A stretch of 64,000 nt of DNA from Vibrio europaeus (GCF_001695575.1 NZ_LUAX01000001.1:930001-994000), one strand, 5' to 3'. Positions 48,172 to 56,043 are shown, counted from the first letter of the stretch. The notes: generated by a model not told the origin, from the sequence alone. Program-made: numbers and translations.

Positions 48172-48480
48172 ATGAAATCTATCAATATTTTTCTTTTGTT
48201 TCTATTGAGTTTGCCAGCAGTCGCTGACGATGCCGAGTCAAACCCATTGGCTCAAAAACTCAAAGTCATAATTCTAAAGCAAATCAGTAACCAAGATCTG
48301 CACGGCTATTGCGATCTGTTTATCGAGATGATCCATCAAGATTCAGTAGCTATAGTTAAAAGAGTTTCGTCAACGGGCGACTATCAACTGTGTAAACCGA
48401 GTATAAAATCGCTGCGTATAGGTCAACGCTTTACCTATGTTGTTCCAGAGAAGTACATCCGGTTACACATTGAAAACTAG
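48172..48480 (+). CDS. Exported protein resembling the TolA C-terminal domain
   Basis: 102 aa. Signal peptide MKSINIFLLFLLSLPAVA-DDAE. The rest has the layout of TolA domain III: a first Cys in HGYCDLFIEM, a strand, then STGDYQLCKPSIKSL (G-D-x-x-L-C-x-x-x-hydrophobic) and a final strand after a Pro-rich turn (VVPEKYIRLHI). The two Cys could form the TolA-type disulfide. No TM anchor or domain II is present, so it would be a free periplasmic domain. Strong SD GGAGG before the ATG. Function unknown. Confidence 0.6.
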   Translation: MKSINIFLLFLLSLPAVADDAESNPLAQKLKVIILKQISNQDLHGYCDLFIEMIHQDSVAIVKRVSSTGDYQLCKPSIKSLRIGQRFTYVVPEKYIRLHIEN

Positions 48481-48515
48481 TTTGTAATTAATGGATGATG
48501 TTAGGCGACTGAAGC

Positions 48516-49742
48516 ATGCAAAGCTCACTGATCACTAACAAGAAATATAATGAGGAAGCGAACGCTTTAGCTCAAAAGATCACCCATATGACGAGAGAGC
48601 GTCATGCCAAGTGGTTAGTGAGTTTAAAGTACATTCTCGATCAATCGGATGTTGATAGCACATTGAGTCGGCAAAGCGAGTTCTGTGATAGCGTTATTTT
48701 AAAAGAAGAAGAGCGTATTACCCATAACCAGCGCTTGCTGCTTGAATGCGAGAAAGAGAAGGTGCAAGAGCGAAGACAAGCGCTAGAAGACCGACAAAAG
48801 ATCCTAGTTTCTGTGGTGTCTGATATTGCAGAGCACGCGCAACGCTATGTTTGTGAAAAGCTCGAAGCGATGACTGTCCTTCAACTATTTGGGCGATTTC
48901 CAGATTTCTCCTATTTCTCTAGCATTGCTTACTCACCATCTCTAACATTTAGTAAACTTGCAGTGCTGACCACCAACGACAACCAGTTGAAATCGAATGT
49001 CATTGATCTGGTTAACAACCCCAAATTCTGCAAACGCATAGGTCGTTCTCCGCGCAGCATTCAAGACCCCAAAGTTGCGATAGGATCGATAGGAATAGAC
49101 AACTGCGGGCTTCTACTGCCCATCTTAATGGTAAAGCCGATTCTAAAATGGCATGACCCAGTGACCAAAAATATTGCCCCTAAATTGTGGCAGCATATGG
49201 TCTTAACCGCAAACGTGACTCGAATTCGACTGGAACAATCGGGGTTGAAGTGTCCGCAGCAGGGGATTTTGCTTGGTGTGTTAAGAACCATGAGCCATTT
49301 CGCTATAGTTAACCATTTCAGTTTACTGTTCGAAGACGCACAAGTGGCAAAAATGCAATGGTATCGGGAAAACAACTTGCGAGAAGAGTATTACGCATGT
49401 GGCGAGGTGCGCCCAGATTTAAGTGTCTTGCCACACATCATTCACAACCTAGAGGCCACACTTACACGCAAAGTGTTAGAGGCAATTGAGTGGACCCCAT
49501 TTACCATTCCCATTCAAAATGCACTTGAGGAAGACATTAACAACGTGCCAGTAATAGAGAGGGGTGACGCAGGAATTGCGTTGGCTCAAGCTCAGGCCTA
49601 TGCGATGTTCGACACTTTAGATCGAAGCAACGCCTTTATCGAAAAACATAAACCTTTTTGGTTTGCGAACGTTCAAATGCCGCCATATGCCTTGCAAACG
49701 ATCAGAGACTTGAATCCCGGACGAGTTGGATTATCAAAATAG
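48516..49742 (+). CDS. HDOD domain protein
   Basis: 408 aa. N-terminal ~120 residues form a charged coiled coil (LKEEERITHNQRLLLECEKEKVQERRQALE). The middle has an HDOD-like fold (MTVLQLFGRFPDFSYFSSIAYSP, LVNNPKFCKRIGRSPRSIQDPKVAIGSIGIDNC, ILLGVLRTMSHFAIVNHF). HDOD proteins usually act in signal transduction without the HD-type metal site. No partner in the window. Function unknown. Confidence 0.7.
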   Translation: MQSSLITNKKYNEEANALAQKITHMTRERHAKWLVSLKYILDQSDVDSTLSRQSEFCDSVILKEEERITHNQRLLLECEKEKVQERRQALEDRQKILVSVVSDIAEHAQRYVCEKLEAMTVLQLFGRFPDFSYFSSIAYSPSLTFSKLAVLTTNDNQLKSNVIDLVNNPKFCKRIGRSPRSIQDPKVAIGSIGIDNCGLLLPILMVKPILKWHDPVTKNIAPKLWQHMVLTANVTRIRLEQSGLKCPQQGILLGVLRTMSHFAIVNHFSLLFEDAQVAKMQWYRENNLREEYYACGEVRPDLSVLPHIIHNLEATLTRKVLEAIEWTPFTIPIQNALEEDINNVPVIERGDAGIALAQAQAYAMFDTLDRSNAFIEKHKPFWFANVQMPPYALQTIRDLNPGRVGLSK

Positions 49743-49944
49743 TATTATATAATGCACTATAACTAACTATAAGTTTATATCATGTACATATTTAGCTCGA
49801 AATAGCAGAGAAGTTAGGAGTAAATCCTTTTAAATAATGTTTATTCAACAAGTGACAGGGTCTCTTATTAAGCTGGTTTGCGAGAAATGAAGAATCATGT
49901 AAGGATAAGTTTTTGCTTGAAAAATGTTCGACAAAGGAGTGTTC

Positions 49945-50571
49945 ATGTTTCCCGCTGAGGTGTTTGTTACGTATACATTAGCCTGCGCATTATTAGTCAT
50001 CTCTCCAGGCCCTGATAATCTATTGGCTATTGGGCGAGGTTTAAGCCAAGGTCGCTGGGCTGCCATTGTATCTGGTATGTCATCGGGAGCCGGTATCTTA
50101 TTTCATGTTCTAGCTGCCACCTTTGGTTTGACACTACTCATACAAACATCTGAACTCGCTTTTTACGCTGTCAAAATAGTGGGAGCGGGGTATCTTATTT
50201 GGCTCGGAATAAAAGTGTTGCGCTCTTGTAGTCTGTTCTCTCTTGAGCCCGCAAAGAAACTGCCGCTTTCAAAGATATTCCTTACTGGATTTTTGTCTGC
50301 CGCACTCAACCCAAAGCCAGGTTTGTTTGTGCTGGCGTTCGTCCCTCAATTTGTTAACCCAACCTTAGGGTCAGTGACAATTCAAATGGTGGGTTACGGT
50401 ACTTGGTTTGCGCTCCTTACGGCGTTAGGCTTTAGCTTGATGGGCGTTTTCTCTTCTCAGCTAGCCAATTGGCTTCGTAATAAACCTCGCACTGTCTCTG
50501 GCTTGAATATTGGGGCAGGGGTGACATTTATTGCTTCTGGATTAACCGTTGCGTTTATGAAACAGCGCTAA
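49945..50571 (+). CDS. LysE/RhtB family amino acid exporter
   Basis: 208 aa, six TM helices; VISPGPDNLLAIGRGLSQGRWAAIVSGMSSGAG is the RhtB signature. I use the ATG at 49945 because AAAGGAGTG precedes it; an earlier ATG at 49924 lacks an SD. Exports neutral amino acids or homoserine lactone in relatives; substrate here unknown. 13 bp before the next gene. Confidence 0.9.
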   Translation: MFPAEVFVTYTLACALLVISPGPDNLLAIGRGLSQGRWAAIVSGMSSGAGILFHVLAATFGLTLLIQTSELAFYAVKIVGAGYLIWLGIKVLRSCSLFSLEPAKKLPLSKIFLTGFLSAALNPKPGLFVLAFVPQFVNPTLGSVTIQMVGYGTWFALLTALGFSLMGVFSSQLANWLRNKPRTVSGLNIGAGVTFIASGLTVAFMKQR

Positions 50572-50584
50572 AGAGCGGGTACAG

Positions 50585-51223
50585 ATGACAAACAAAGTTT
50601 TTTGGCAGGACCCTTATTTAACTGAGCTTACTTCTCGGGTGAGTTCGGTCAAAGCCAATCAAGTACAGCTTGCCGACACGATAATTTATGCTGAATCAGG
50701 TGGCCAAGAAAGTGATTTTGCAACCATAGATGGTATTGAAGTGATTAACGCCGAAAAGCACGGCAAAGATATTGTGTATACGCTAGCTTCCGCTCCCAAT
50801 TTTGATTCCGGTGAACGGGTCAATAGCCAGATTGATTGGCCAAGACGTTACGCGCTAATGAAGCTGCACTTCGCCGCGGAAGTGGTACTTGAGGTGTTTA
50901 CACAATCTTACCCAAGCATAACCAAAATCGGCGCTCATATTGGTCAGAGTAAGAGTCGTATTGATTTTCTATGGCACGAAAGCCTTAATACATTGTTACC
51001 TGATGTGCTTTTGAGATCCCAAGCTATAATCGACTCCGGGCTGCCGATAGTCAGTGATTTTGAGGATGTTGAAAGCGAGCGACGTTATTGGCAAGTTGAT
51101 GGCTTTGCAAGAGTGTCATGCGGGGGGACACATTTGAAACGAACCTCTGAAGTAGGGCAAATACGCCTCAAACGTAAGAATGTAGGAAAGGGCAAAGAAA
51201 GAGTGGAAATTACACTGGTATAG
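50585..51223 (+). CDS. AlaX-like alanyl-tRNA editing protein with altered zinc motif
   Basis: 212 aa. Related to the editing domain of alanyl-tRNA synthetase, which hydrolyses mischarged Ser- or Gly-tRNA(Ala): YAESGGQESD (motif GGQ) and C179-GGTH183 (CxxxH) are intact. In the other metal motif HxxxH, H95 is present but the second His is Glu (LHFAAEVV, E99). A Glu can still bind zinc; it could also mean a changed reaction. In an apparent operon with the exporter. Confidence 0.85.
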   Translation: MTNKVFWQDPYLTELTSRVSSVKANQVQLADTIIYAESGGQESDFATIDGIEVINAEKHGKDIVYTLASAPNFDSGERVNSQIDWPRRYALMKLHFAAEVVLEVFTQSYPSITKIGAHIGQSKSRIDFLWHESLNTLLPDVLLRSQAIIDSGLPIVSDFEDVESERRYWQVDGFARVSCGGTHLKRTSEVGQIRLKRKNVGKGKERVEITLV

Positions 51224-51415
51224 TTCGTTTATATTATGGGGCGCTTTGCCAGTGAGATGAGTTTCTAATTACTCATAAAATCATCTAAAACGTCTTCTCA
51301 GCTGTATCGTAGGCTTGTGCATTCTGAGACAATTTGAGTTTCATGCAAAGGTGGTATTGATTCCTGCTTTGGTGTCTATAAATCTTGTTATTAACTTGCT
51401 ATATCGGAGTAAATC

Positions 51416-52111
51416 ATGTCTGAGATGTATACCAAGCACGCTCTTAAATACAGCGAAGTGGTAAAGGATAATATCTACAATGCACTTCTTGAAAGGCCCT
51501 CCACACTTGCATTGCTAGGGGATGTGAAAGGCAAAGCAGTGGTGGATATGGGATGTGGTTCTGGAATTTACGCCCAATGGTTTCTAGAGCATGGAGTCTC
51601 AAACCTAACATGTGTGGATCTTTCTACTGAAATGATCGACCTTGTTAAGTCTGAATACGGTGGTCGTATAACAGCCTATGTTCAAGACCTATCAAAAGGG
51701 CTCCCCAATGAAGAGAGTAACAGTGCAGATATCATCGTTTGTCCTTTAGTGCTGCATTACATCGAAGATTTGAACGTGGTATTTCAAGACGTCTATCGCG
51801 TTCTTAAGCCCGGTGGTTACATAGTATTCTCGACTCATCATCCATTTGCGGATTTTGAATGTACAAGTAGCGGTAACTACTTTGAGCGTGAGCGAGTGAC
51901 CGAAGATTGGAACACTGTTGGAGATCCTGTAGAAGTGAGTTTTTATCGTCGCTCTTTGACTGAGGTAAGTGACGCCGTCACTTATTCTGGCTTAGTTATT
52001 TCAAGGATCTCTGAGGGCGAAGTTGATGAGCGTGCGAAAGCGATCTCTGAAGAGGCCTACCAACACCTCAAGCGCAACCCGAACTTTATTTTCTTTAGGT
52101 GCGAAAAGTAG
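51416..52111 (+). CDS. Class I SAM-dependent methyltransferase
   Basis: 231 aa. Motif I VVDMGCGSGIYAQWF, motif II LTCVDLSTEM, motif III NSADIIVCPLVLHYIED and the post-motif VLKPGGYIVFSTHHPF are all visible. Belongs to the UbiE/methyltransf_11 type; substrate unknown. No neighbour that explains the substrate. Contains a matS site. Confidence 0.9.
   Translation: MSEMYTKHALKYSEVVKDNIYNALLERPSTLALLGDVKGKAVVDMGCGSGIYAQWFLEHGVSNLTCVDLSTEMIDLVKSEYGGRITAYVQDLSKGLPNEESNSADIIVCPLVLHYIEDLNVVFQDVYRVLKPGGYIVFSTHHPFADFECTSSGNYFERERVTEDWNTVGDPVEVSFYRRSLTEVSDAVTYSGLVISRISEGEVDERAKAISEEAYQHLKRNPNFIFFRCEK
51969..51981. other. matS site (MatP binding)
   Basis: GTGACGCCGTCAC, exact consensus match; ~0.6 kb left of the left dif-like site. 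Confidence 0.8.
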
Positions 52112-52122
52112 CCGGTCAGTAC

Positions 52123-52521
52123 TTATCTTCTAATAATTCGAGGCTTTCGCTTGGAATGTGGTACCCAAAGCCCATCAGCGATCATCCATTGACGAAGTGT
52201 TTCCAAGGAGAGATTAATTCCGTGAACCTCGGTAAGCTTTTCATGTACGAGCGTGGGACCAAAATCTAGATAGCGTTCGGTGATGAGTCTGAGCACGTGG
52301 AGTTTAATGTCATCGCTGATGCGATTGCTAGAAGGTTTACCGCGGTTGCCGTGCGCTAGAGACTGAACGCCCAGTTCTTTAAAAGCTTTAAGCATGCGAG
52401 ACAAGTGTCGGTAGCTTAATCCAAGAATGGGTGTAGCATCTCGGCGCTTTAACTTATTGTTTAATACGTCTTGGATAATGGCGAAGCGTTGCAATTCATG
52501 ATCGTTCATCGTAACTAACAT
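52123..52521 (-). pseudogene. Truncated ISNCY-type transposase (N-terminal part)
   Basis: 132 residues from ATG 52521 (GGAGG upstream). Two helix-turn-helix parts (LGLSYRHLSRMLKAFKELG and HEKLTEVHGINLSLETLRQWMIADG) and HGNRGKPSSNRI match the start of ISNCY/IS1202-like transposases. A full one continues past KRKPRI with the DDE domain; here a stop comes directly after KPRIIRR. No inverted repeats seen. An inactive remnant next to the dif locus. Confidence 0.75.
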
Positions 52522-52597
52522 CCTAAAACCTCCAAGCAAACATAGGACAGATTCACTTAGTAATATTAGGACATTATCGCTTTGGGTTTACATGCCA

Positions 52598-52626
52598 AGT
52601 GCGCATTATGCGCGTTTATGTTCAAT
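52598..52626 (+). other. Left prophage junction: hybrid dif-like site
   Basis: AGTGCGCATTA (XerC arm) at 52598-52608 is perfect; the central region is 7 bp (TGCGCGT) and the XerD arm TTATGTTCAAT differs from TTATGTTAAAT at one base. This is what is left when host XerC arm joins phage central region and phage XerD arm. Confidence 0.85.
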
Positions 52627-52687
52627 GAAACTTGTATTACTATAATTTATAGATTTATAAACTCTTTCGGTTTTGAGAGAGTGAATC

Positions 52688-53053
52688 ATGAAGTATCACG
52701 AAATGACCAAAAACTATATTTTTCGTGAATTTGAGTGCGGGTTATCTGTAGAAGACACTGCTGAACTTTGTTTTAAAAGTGTGAGAACGATCAAAGGTTG
52801 GGATAGTGGAAAGGAAATTCCCAAAGAGTGTAAACGACTGATGAGAAAGCAAAGATGCCTAGAACTTTCATATAAGGATGAATGGAAAGGATTTTGTATA
52901 AACAATGAACTACTACAGTTGCCAACAGGTCAGTTGGTAACACCACAAGAAATCCTAACAGGGATAGCATTATTGGAAATTAAGTCAGAACTAGAAATTA
53001 AAACATCTAAAAAACTGCTAAAACTAGCAAGAGCGATTGCTAGGTTGAAATAG
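52688..53053 (+). CDS. DUF3653-like phage regulatory protein
   Basis: 121 aa, basic. The first half holds a helix-turn-helix-like segment (FECGLSVEDTAELCFKSVRTIKGWDSGKEIPKECKR), the second the WKGFCINNELLQLPTGQLVTPQEI motif seen in DUF3653 phage proteins. First gene inside the left junction, convergent with the HEPN gene. Probably DNA-binding; target unknown. SD GAGAGAG at 6 bp. Confidence 0.7.
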   Translation: MKYHEMTKNYIFREFECGLSVEDTAELCFKSVRTIKGWDSGKEIPKECKRLMRKQRCLELSYKDEWKGFCINNELLQLPTGQLVTPQEILTGIALLEIKSELEIKTSKKLLKLARAIARLK

Positions 53054-53054
53054 A

Positions 53055-53084
53055 AAATAAGGACAACTATCGTTGTCCTTATTT
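53055..53084. terminator. Bidirectional terminator between the regulator and HEPN gene
   Basis: Perfect 13-bp stem AAATAAGGACAAC / GTTGTCCTTATTT with a TATC loop; T-rich on both strands. Confidence 0.9.
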
Positions 53085-53088
53085 AGTG

Positions 53089-53820
53089 TTATGCTGCGGT
53101 TTTAGAGTTTTCTAAGATGGTACTCAATTTCCCATCTAACAAGTTCTCTAACGCTGTTGCAAATGCTCTATAGTGGGGGATATCGTCCAATATATCGTTA
53201 AAAGTAGCAAAATTCGGAGACTTGTTCTCATGTATTAAGCCGTTCCTAATACCAGTCAGTGCATTGAACTTTTGCTTGATGTTAACTTCTTGGTCTTCTA
53301 GTTCATCGGATAGGATTGATTCTACTTTCGTTGTGACGATGCACTTGTCGAAAATATCGTCGATATCGAGACGTGAAAAAAGCTTCTCGACAATTCCGCT
53401 ACCATGCTTACCATAGCTAAAACTAGTATCCAGATTTATGTCCGTAACAGGTTGATCACACTCAATTATCTTGGCAAGTTGAACCAAATCCTCTTTACAC
53501 CTTGGATTACCACTTTTAACTTTCTTAATTAATTCATCGGTGAAATTGTGTTGCAAAGATGAAAGAATTAGCTTTTCTGGTAAATGGCACCTATTAAGTT
53601 GCATTAGTTCAATTTTATAAACATATTCTTCAGCAATGCTTTCAAATAAGCACTCGAGGTGTGTTCCTAAAAACAATACAGCAGAACGTAGTATGAGAGA
53701 ACGCTTGTCTTGTTTGTTCAGTCTATCAAACCCATTTGCAACTCTAGCTAATGTTTCTACTTCATCTAGAGATGTATTAAAGTCAGTAACTGCGTCAAAT
53801 TTGTGAGTTTGGTTCGTCAT
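53089..53820 (-). CDS. HEPN-domain protein (RiboL-PSP-HEPN-like), putative RNase toxin
   Basis: 243 aa, all-alpha. The N-terminal helix pair (SLILRSAVLFLGTHLECLFESIAEEY) has the look of RiboL-PSP-HEPN/MAE_28990-type proteins. Near the C-terminus FNALTGIRNGLIHENKS gives the HEPN catalytic motif R192-N193-x3-H197, the RNase site in this superfamily. The ATG lies inside the 3' end of the DUF262 gene (26-bp overlap), so the two proteins are made together. Such pairing suggests an effector whose activity is set by the DUF262 partner. Function inferred from family only. Confidence 0.75.
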   Translation of the reverse strand: MTNQTHKFDAVTDFNTSLDEVETLARVANGFDRLNKQDKRSLILRSAVLFLGTHLECLFESIAEEYVYKIELMQLNRCHLPEKLILSSLQHNFTDELIKKVKSGNPRCKEDLVQLAKIIECDQPVTDINLDTSFSYGKHGSGIVEKLFSRLDIDDIFDKCIVTTKVESILSDELEDQEVNIKQKFNALTGIRNGLIHENKSPNFATFNDILDDIPHYRAFATALENLLDGKLSTILENSKTAA

Positions 53821-54928
53821 CTACAATCCCAAATGTCTTAAGACCAAGTTCAAGTCGCGTAGCGATACGTTTAGAGTCTGCGGTGCCATAAGTAATTGCA
53901 TCAAGGAATGAGTCGTTGTTACAAAGCTCTATAACGTGAGTAGCGTAGAGGTCTTTGTTTTGCTCACACTGTTCCGCTGTTAGATGAGAAAAGCACAGCA
54001 TAATTACATCAATTAGCGATCTGTTTATGCGAGTCTCGTGATTGCCATCTCTATCAGGTCTTCTAAAGGCTGTGTCTCCCAAGACATTGTAAATATTATC
54101 CATACAACTTTCGAAGACGCGTGCAAACTCTACCATCTTTTCAGGCTCGGCGTTCTGGTGTTTTGCCATGAACATATTTAAGAACGTCTTCATTCGACCG
54201 GGATAGTTTAGTTTGCATGTTGTGAGGTCATAGTTCTCTCTGATAGCTAGAAAACGAAGAACTAGTTCTGCATCAACGAATCTTTTATGAGTCTCTTTTA
54301 GTTTTAGGCAAGACAGGAATTTTTCATTGAAGCGGCATTCCTTCAAGAAATCGTTGAATGCTCCTCGATACAAACAGTTTCGTAGTTCCTGCTCGTTTAA
54401 ACGGACAGAGCCCGTATTTAGCCTCATGAATACATCGTACTTAATTTCTGGATGAGTTTCCGCAAGTAGAACAACGACCCTGAACATACCATTTCCTAAC
54501 ATGCGCTTAGCCTTAGGAGGTAGGTTATGGTAGGTGAGTCCATTCAGTTCAGAAAGTACCTCAAGACGTGATAGCTTAAAGTCATTTTTGAAGAATCGGT
54601 ACAAACTATTGAGGCGCTGCAACCCATCGATAACATTCCATTCGGCATCATCATTTTCTGCTACATAAACAACTGGAATTGGTATGTTTAGAAGGATTGA
54701 CTCAATTAGCAGTGAGGCTTTTTTGTTTTCCCAGAGGTAATTTCGCTGATAGTCTGGGTCTAAATCAATATCTCCATCATCTATCATAGCAACTAAGTCT
54801 CGAACGCTTTTGTCATAAGACTGAGTTCTTAAATTACGAACTTCTTTTGGAATCTCAACGGGTTCTAATTCATCTTCACCCGTTTGATCATCATAATCAT
54901 TTACATCATCTAAATAACTTTCACTCAT
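53795..54928 (-). CDS. DUF262 domain protein (ParB/Srx-like NTPase fold), putative defence sensor
   Basis: 377 aa. An acidic N-terminus (SESYLDDVNDYDDQTGEDELEP), then the DUF262 core: LDPDYQRNYLWENKKASLLIESILLNIPIPVVYV (58-91) and V-IDGLQRLNSLYRFF, where DGLQR (101-105) stands for the family DGQQR motif that binds and splits nucleotides in GmrS-type proteins. FMRLNTGSVRLNEQELRNCLYRG follows. There is no DUF1524/HNH nuclease domain, so it is not a complete GmrSD enzyme; the HEPN gene downstream could replace the effector. Visibly AT-rich. Confidence 0.85.
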   Translation of the reverse strand: MSESYLDDVNDYDDQTGEDELEPVEIPKEVRNLRTQSYDKSVRDLVAMIDDGDIDLDPDYQRNYLWENKKASLLIESILLNIPIPVVYVAENDDAEWNVIDGLQRLNSLYRFFKNDFKLSRLEVLSELNGLTYHNLPPKAKRMLGNGMFRVVVLLAETHPEIKYDVFMRLNTGSVRLNEQELRNCLYRGAFNDFLKECRFNEKFLSCLKLKETHKRFVDAELVLRFLAIRENYDLTTCKLNYPGRMKTFLNMFMAKHQNAEPEKMVEFARVFESCMDNIYNVLGDTAFRRPDRDGNHETRINRSLIDVIMLCFSHLTAEQCEQNKDLYATHVIELCNNDSFLDAITYGTADSKRIATRLELGLKTFGIVDDEPNSQI

Positions 54929-55045
54929 TAAGAATTACCTGATTTTTTGGTTATTGTTTTATGTCGAGTAATCTATATTGACTCCTTTAGGTTGTCTATA
55001 TATGCACCTAATTTATTAAAGAAAATTTGATTGAGATAAGACTTT

Positions 55046-55069
55046 CACCCCGTATTACTATACGGGGTG
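55046..55069 (-). terminator. Hairpin downstream of the exported cargo gene
   Basis: CACCCCGTAT / ATACGGGGTG 10-bp perfect stem with a TACT loop, 4 bp past the stop. The T tract is weak, so termination efficiency is uncertain. Confidence 0.65.
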
Positions 55070-55072
55070 CGA

Positions 55073-55534
55073 CTACAGCGCATTACCACTCGTTTTAACA
55101 GTTCTTTCCCAATGCTGCTTAACTGAAGCAAACTTTTTGGTTGAGAAAGTGTAGTTTTCACTTTCAAATACAACCTTTACGTCAGCATTGCGTGAGAACT
55201 CCTGCTTAACAAAATCTTTGCCTTTCTGCGAGTTAGGCATCCAGAAGTTATCGCCACCAATACATTGCGAAACGTAGTTTACCCATTGGTATTGAATCTT
55301 TACTTTCTTGTAGACTGCGCGAGAACGGCAGTAGGTGTAGGGCTCGTGAAAAGCCACAATGGATGAATTATTGCCGACGGCGATTAAGTTAGCTGAAAAG
55401 CGTTTGTTTTCCTTAGACCTAATATAGTGAGCAAGCCCTTCAACATTCCATTGTTCATTCTTATTCTTTTCGATTATGTCCGCATGAGCCAGATTTGACG
55501 CTAGGGACAAAAACAAAATAGCGTATCTCATCAT
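55073..55534 (-). CDS. Exported prophage cargo protein, unknown function
   Basis: 153 aa. Signal peptide MMRYAILFLSLASNLAHA-DIIE. Mature part has two cysteines (YTYCRSRAVYKK and VSQCIGGDNF) and beta-rich sequence; no known domain. Lies between the phage intergenic region and the DUF262-HEPN pair. A secreted protein in the position of ctxAB could be a lysogen-conversion factor or superinfection-exclusion protein; this is inference. SD AAGGTAA upstream. Confidence 0.6.
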   Translation of the reverse strand: MMRYAILFLSLASNLAHADIIEKNKNEQWNVEGLAHYIRSKENKRFSANLIAVGNNSSIVAFHEPYTYCRSRAVYKKVKIQYQWVNYVSQCIGGDNFWMPNSQKGKDFVKQEFSRNADVKVVFESENYTFSTKKFASVKQHWERTVKTSGNAL

Positions 55535-55631
55535 TTTGTTTACCTTAAGCCTTATAGTCTATTTATTGATTTTTTGGATGTTCTACATGAAAGGCATATG
55601 AATATCAAACCAATTTCATTTGGGTATGACG

Positions 55632-55838
55632 TAACGCCCACACTGCTATGCTCGCTGCTCAGTCTTCGCGACTGCGCATAGCGTGTGTGGCTATCTTATG
55701 TGGGTTGCAGGGGCGTTAAGCCCCTTGGGTGTCGTAAATCTTTGGAGGAATATTCTGGCAGGAAGGAGGGGTATTCAATCTCAAGCATCTGCGCAGACTA
55801 ACCGCGCCAGTTGAGCAGGGCGCATAAACTCTAGTCTG
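55632..55838. other. Structured phage intergenic region, candidate replication/packaging origin
   Basis: Two nested hairpins. First: TAACGCCC (55632-55639) with GGGCGTTA (55711-55718), enclosing CACAC-t-GCTATGC with GCATAGC-GTGTG and CAGTC/GACTG. Second: CAGACTA (55794-55800) with TAGTCTG (55832-55838) enclosing GCGCC/GGCGC. Filamentous phages place their nicking origin and packaging signal in such non-coding hairpins. I do not see a confirmed nick site. Confidence 0.55.
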
Positions 55839-56013
55839 TCGAGTGGCTTGGTGCTTCGTCATCGCTTCGCAATTCCTTATCCCTGCGGGGCTTAGACAGT
55901 AAAGCCCTGACAACAGCTTGAAACAAAAATCCAGCTACAACACCTATAAACACATCGATAGCCATCATTTGGCTAATGGCATCCGCAAACATCAATACTT
56001 GTTCATCTGTCAT
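55831..56013 (-). CDS. Small prophage membrane protein
   Basis: 60 aa with one TM (AIDVFIGVVAGFLFQAVVRALL) and a charged C-terminus (SKPRRDKELRSDDEAPSH). Strong SD AAGGAGTG at 6 bp makes it a real gene. It follows Zot and the RHH gene. Its 3' end overlaps the second hairpin of the intergenic region. Function unknown. Confidence 0.65.
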   Translation of the reverse strand: MTDEQVLMFADAISQMMAIDVFIGVVAGFLFQAVVRALLSKPRRDKELRSDDEAPSHSTD

Positions 56014-56043
56014 TGTGTCACTCCTTTTATTGAAAACTAAACG

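Noticed and set aside
53795..54928. Complete GmrSD type IV restriction enzyme
   Set aside because: Only the DUF262 (GmrS-like) part is present; no DUF1524 HNH domain in it or in the partner.
55632..55718. attC (integron cassette) site: TAACGCCC ... GGGCGTTAAGC
   Set aside because: The ends look like attC core sites, but the left arm joins the inner stem directly while the right side has ~23 unpaired bases. No cassette gene or integrase is near, and a phage origin explains the fold better.
55716..55913. 65-codon frame in the phage intergenic region
   Set aside because: Overlaps the 60-aa gene that has a strong SD and passes through both hairpins; probably chance frame over structured DNA.
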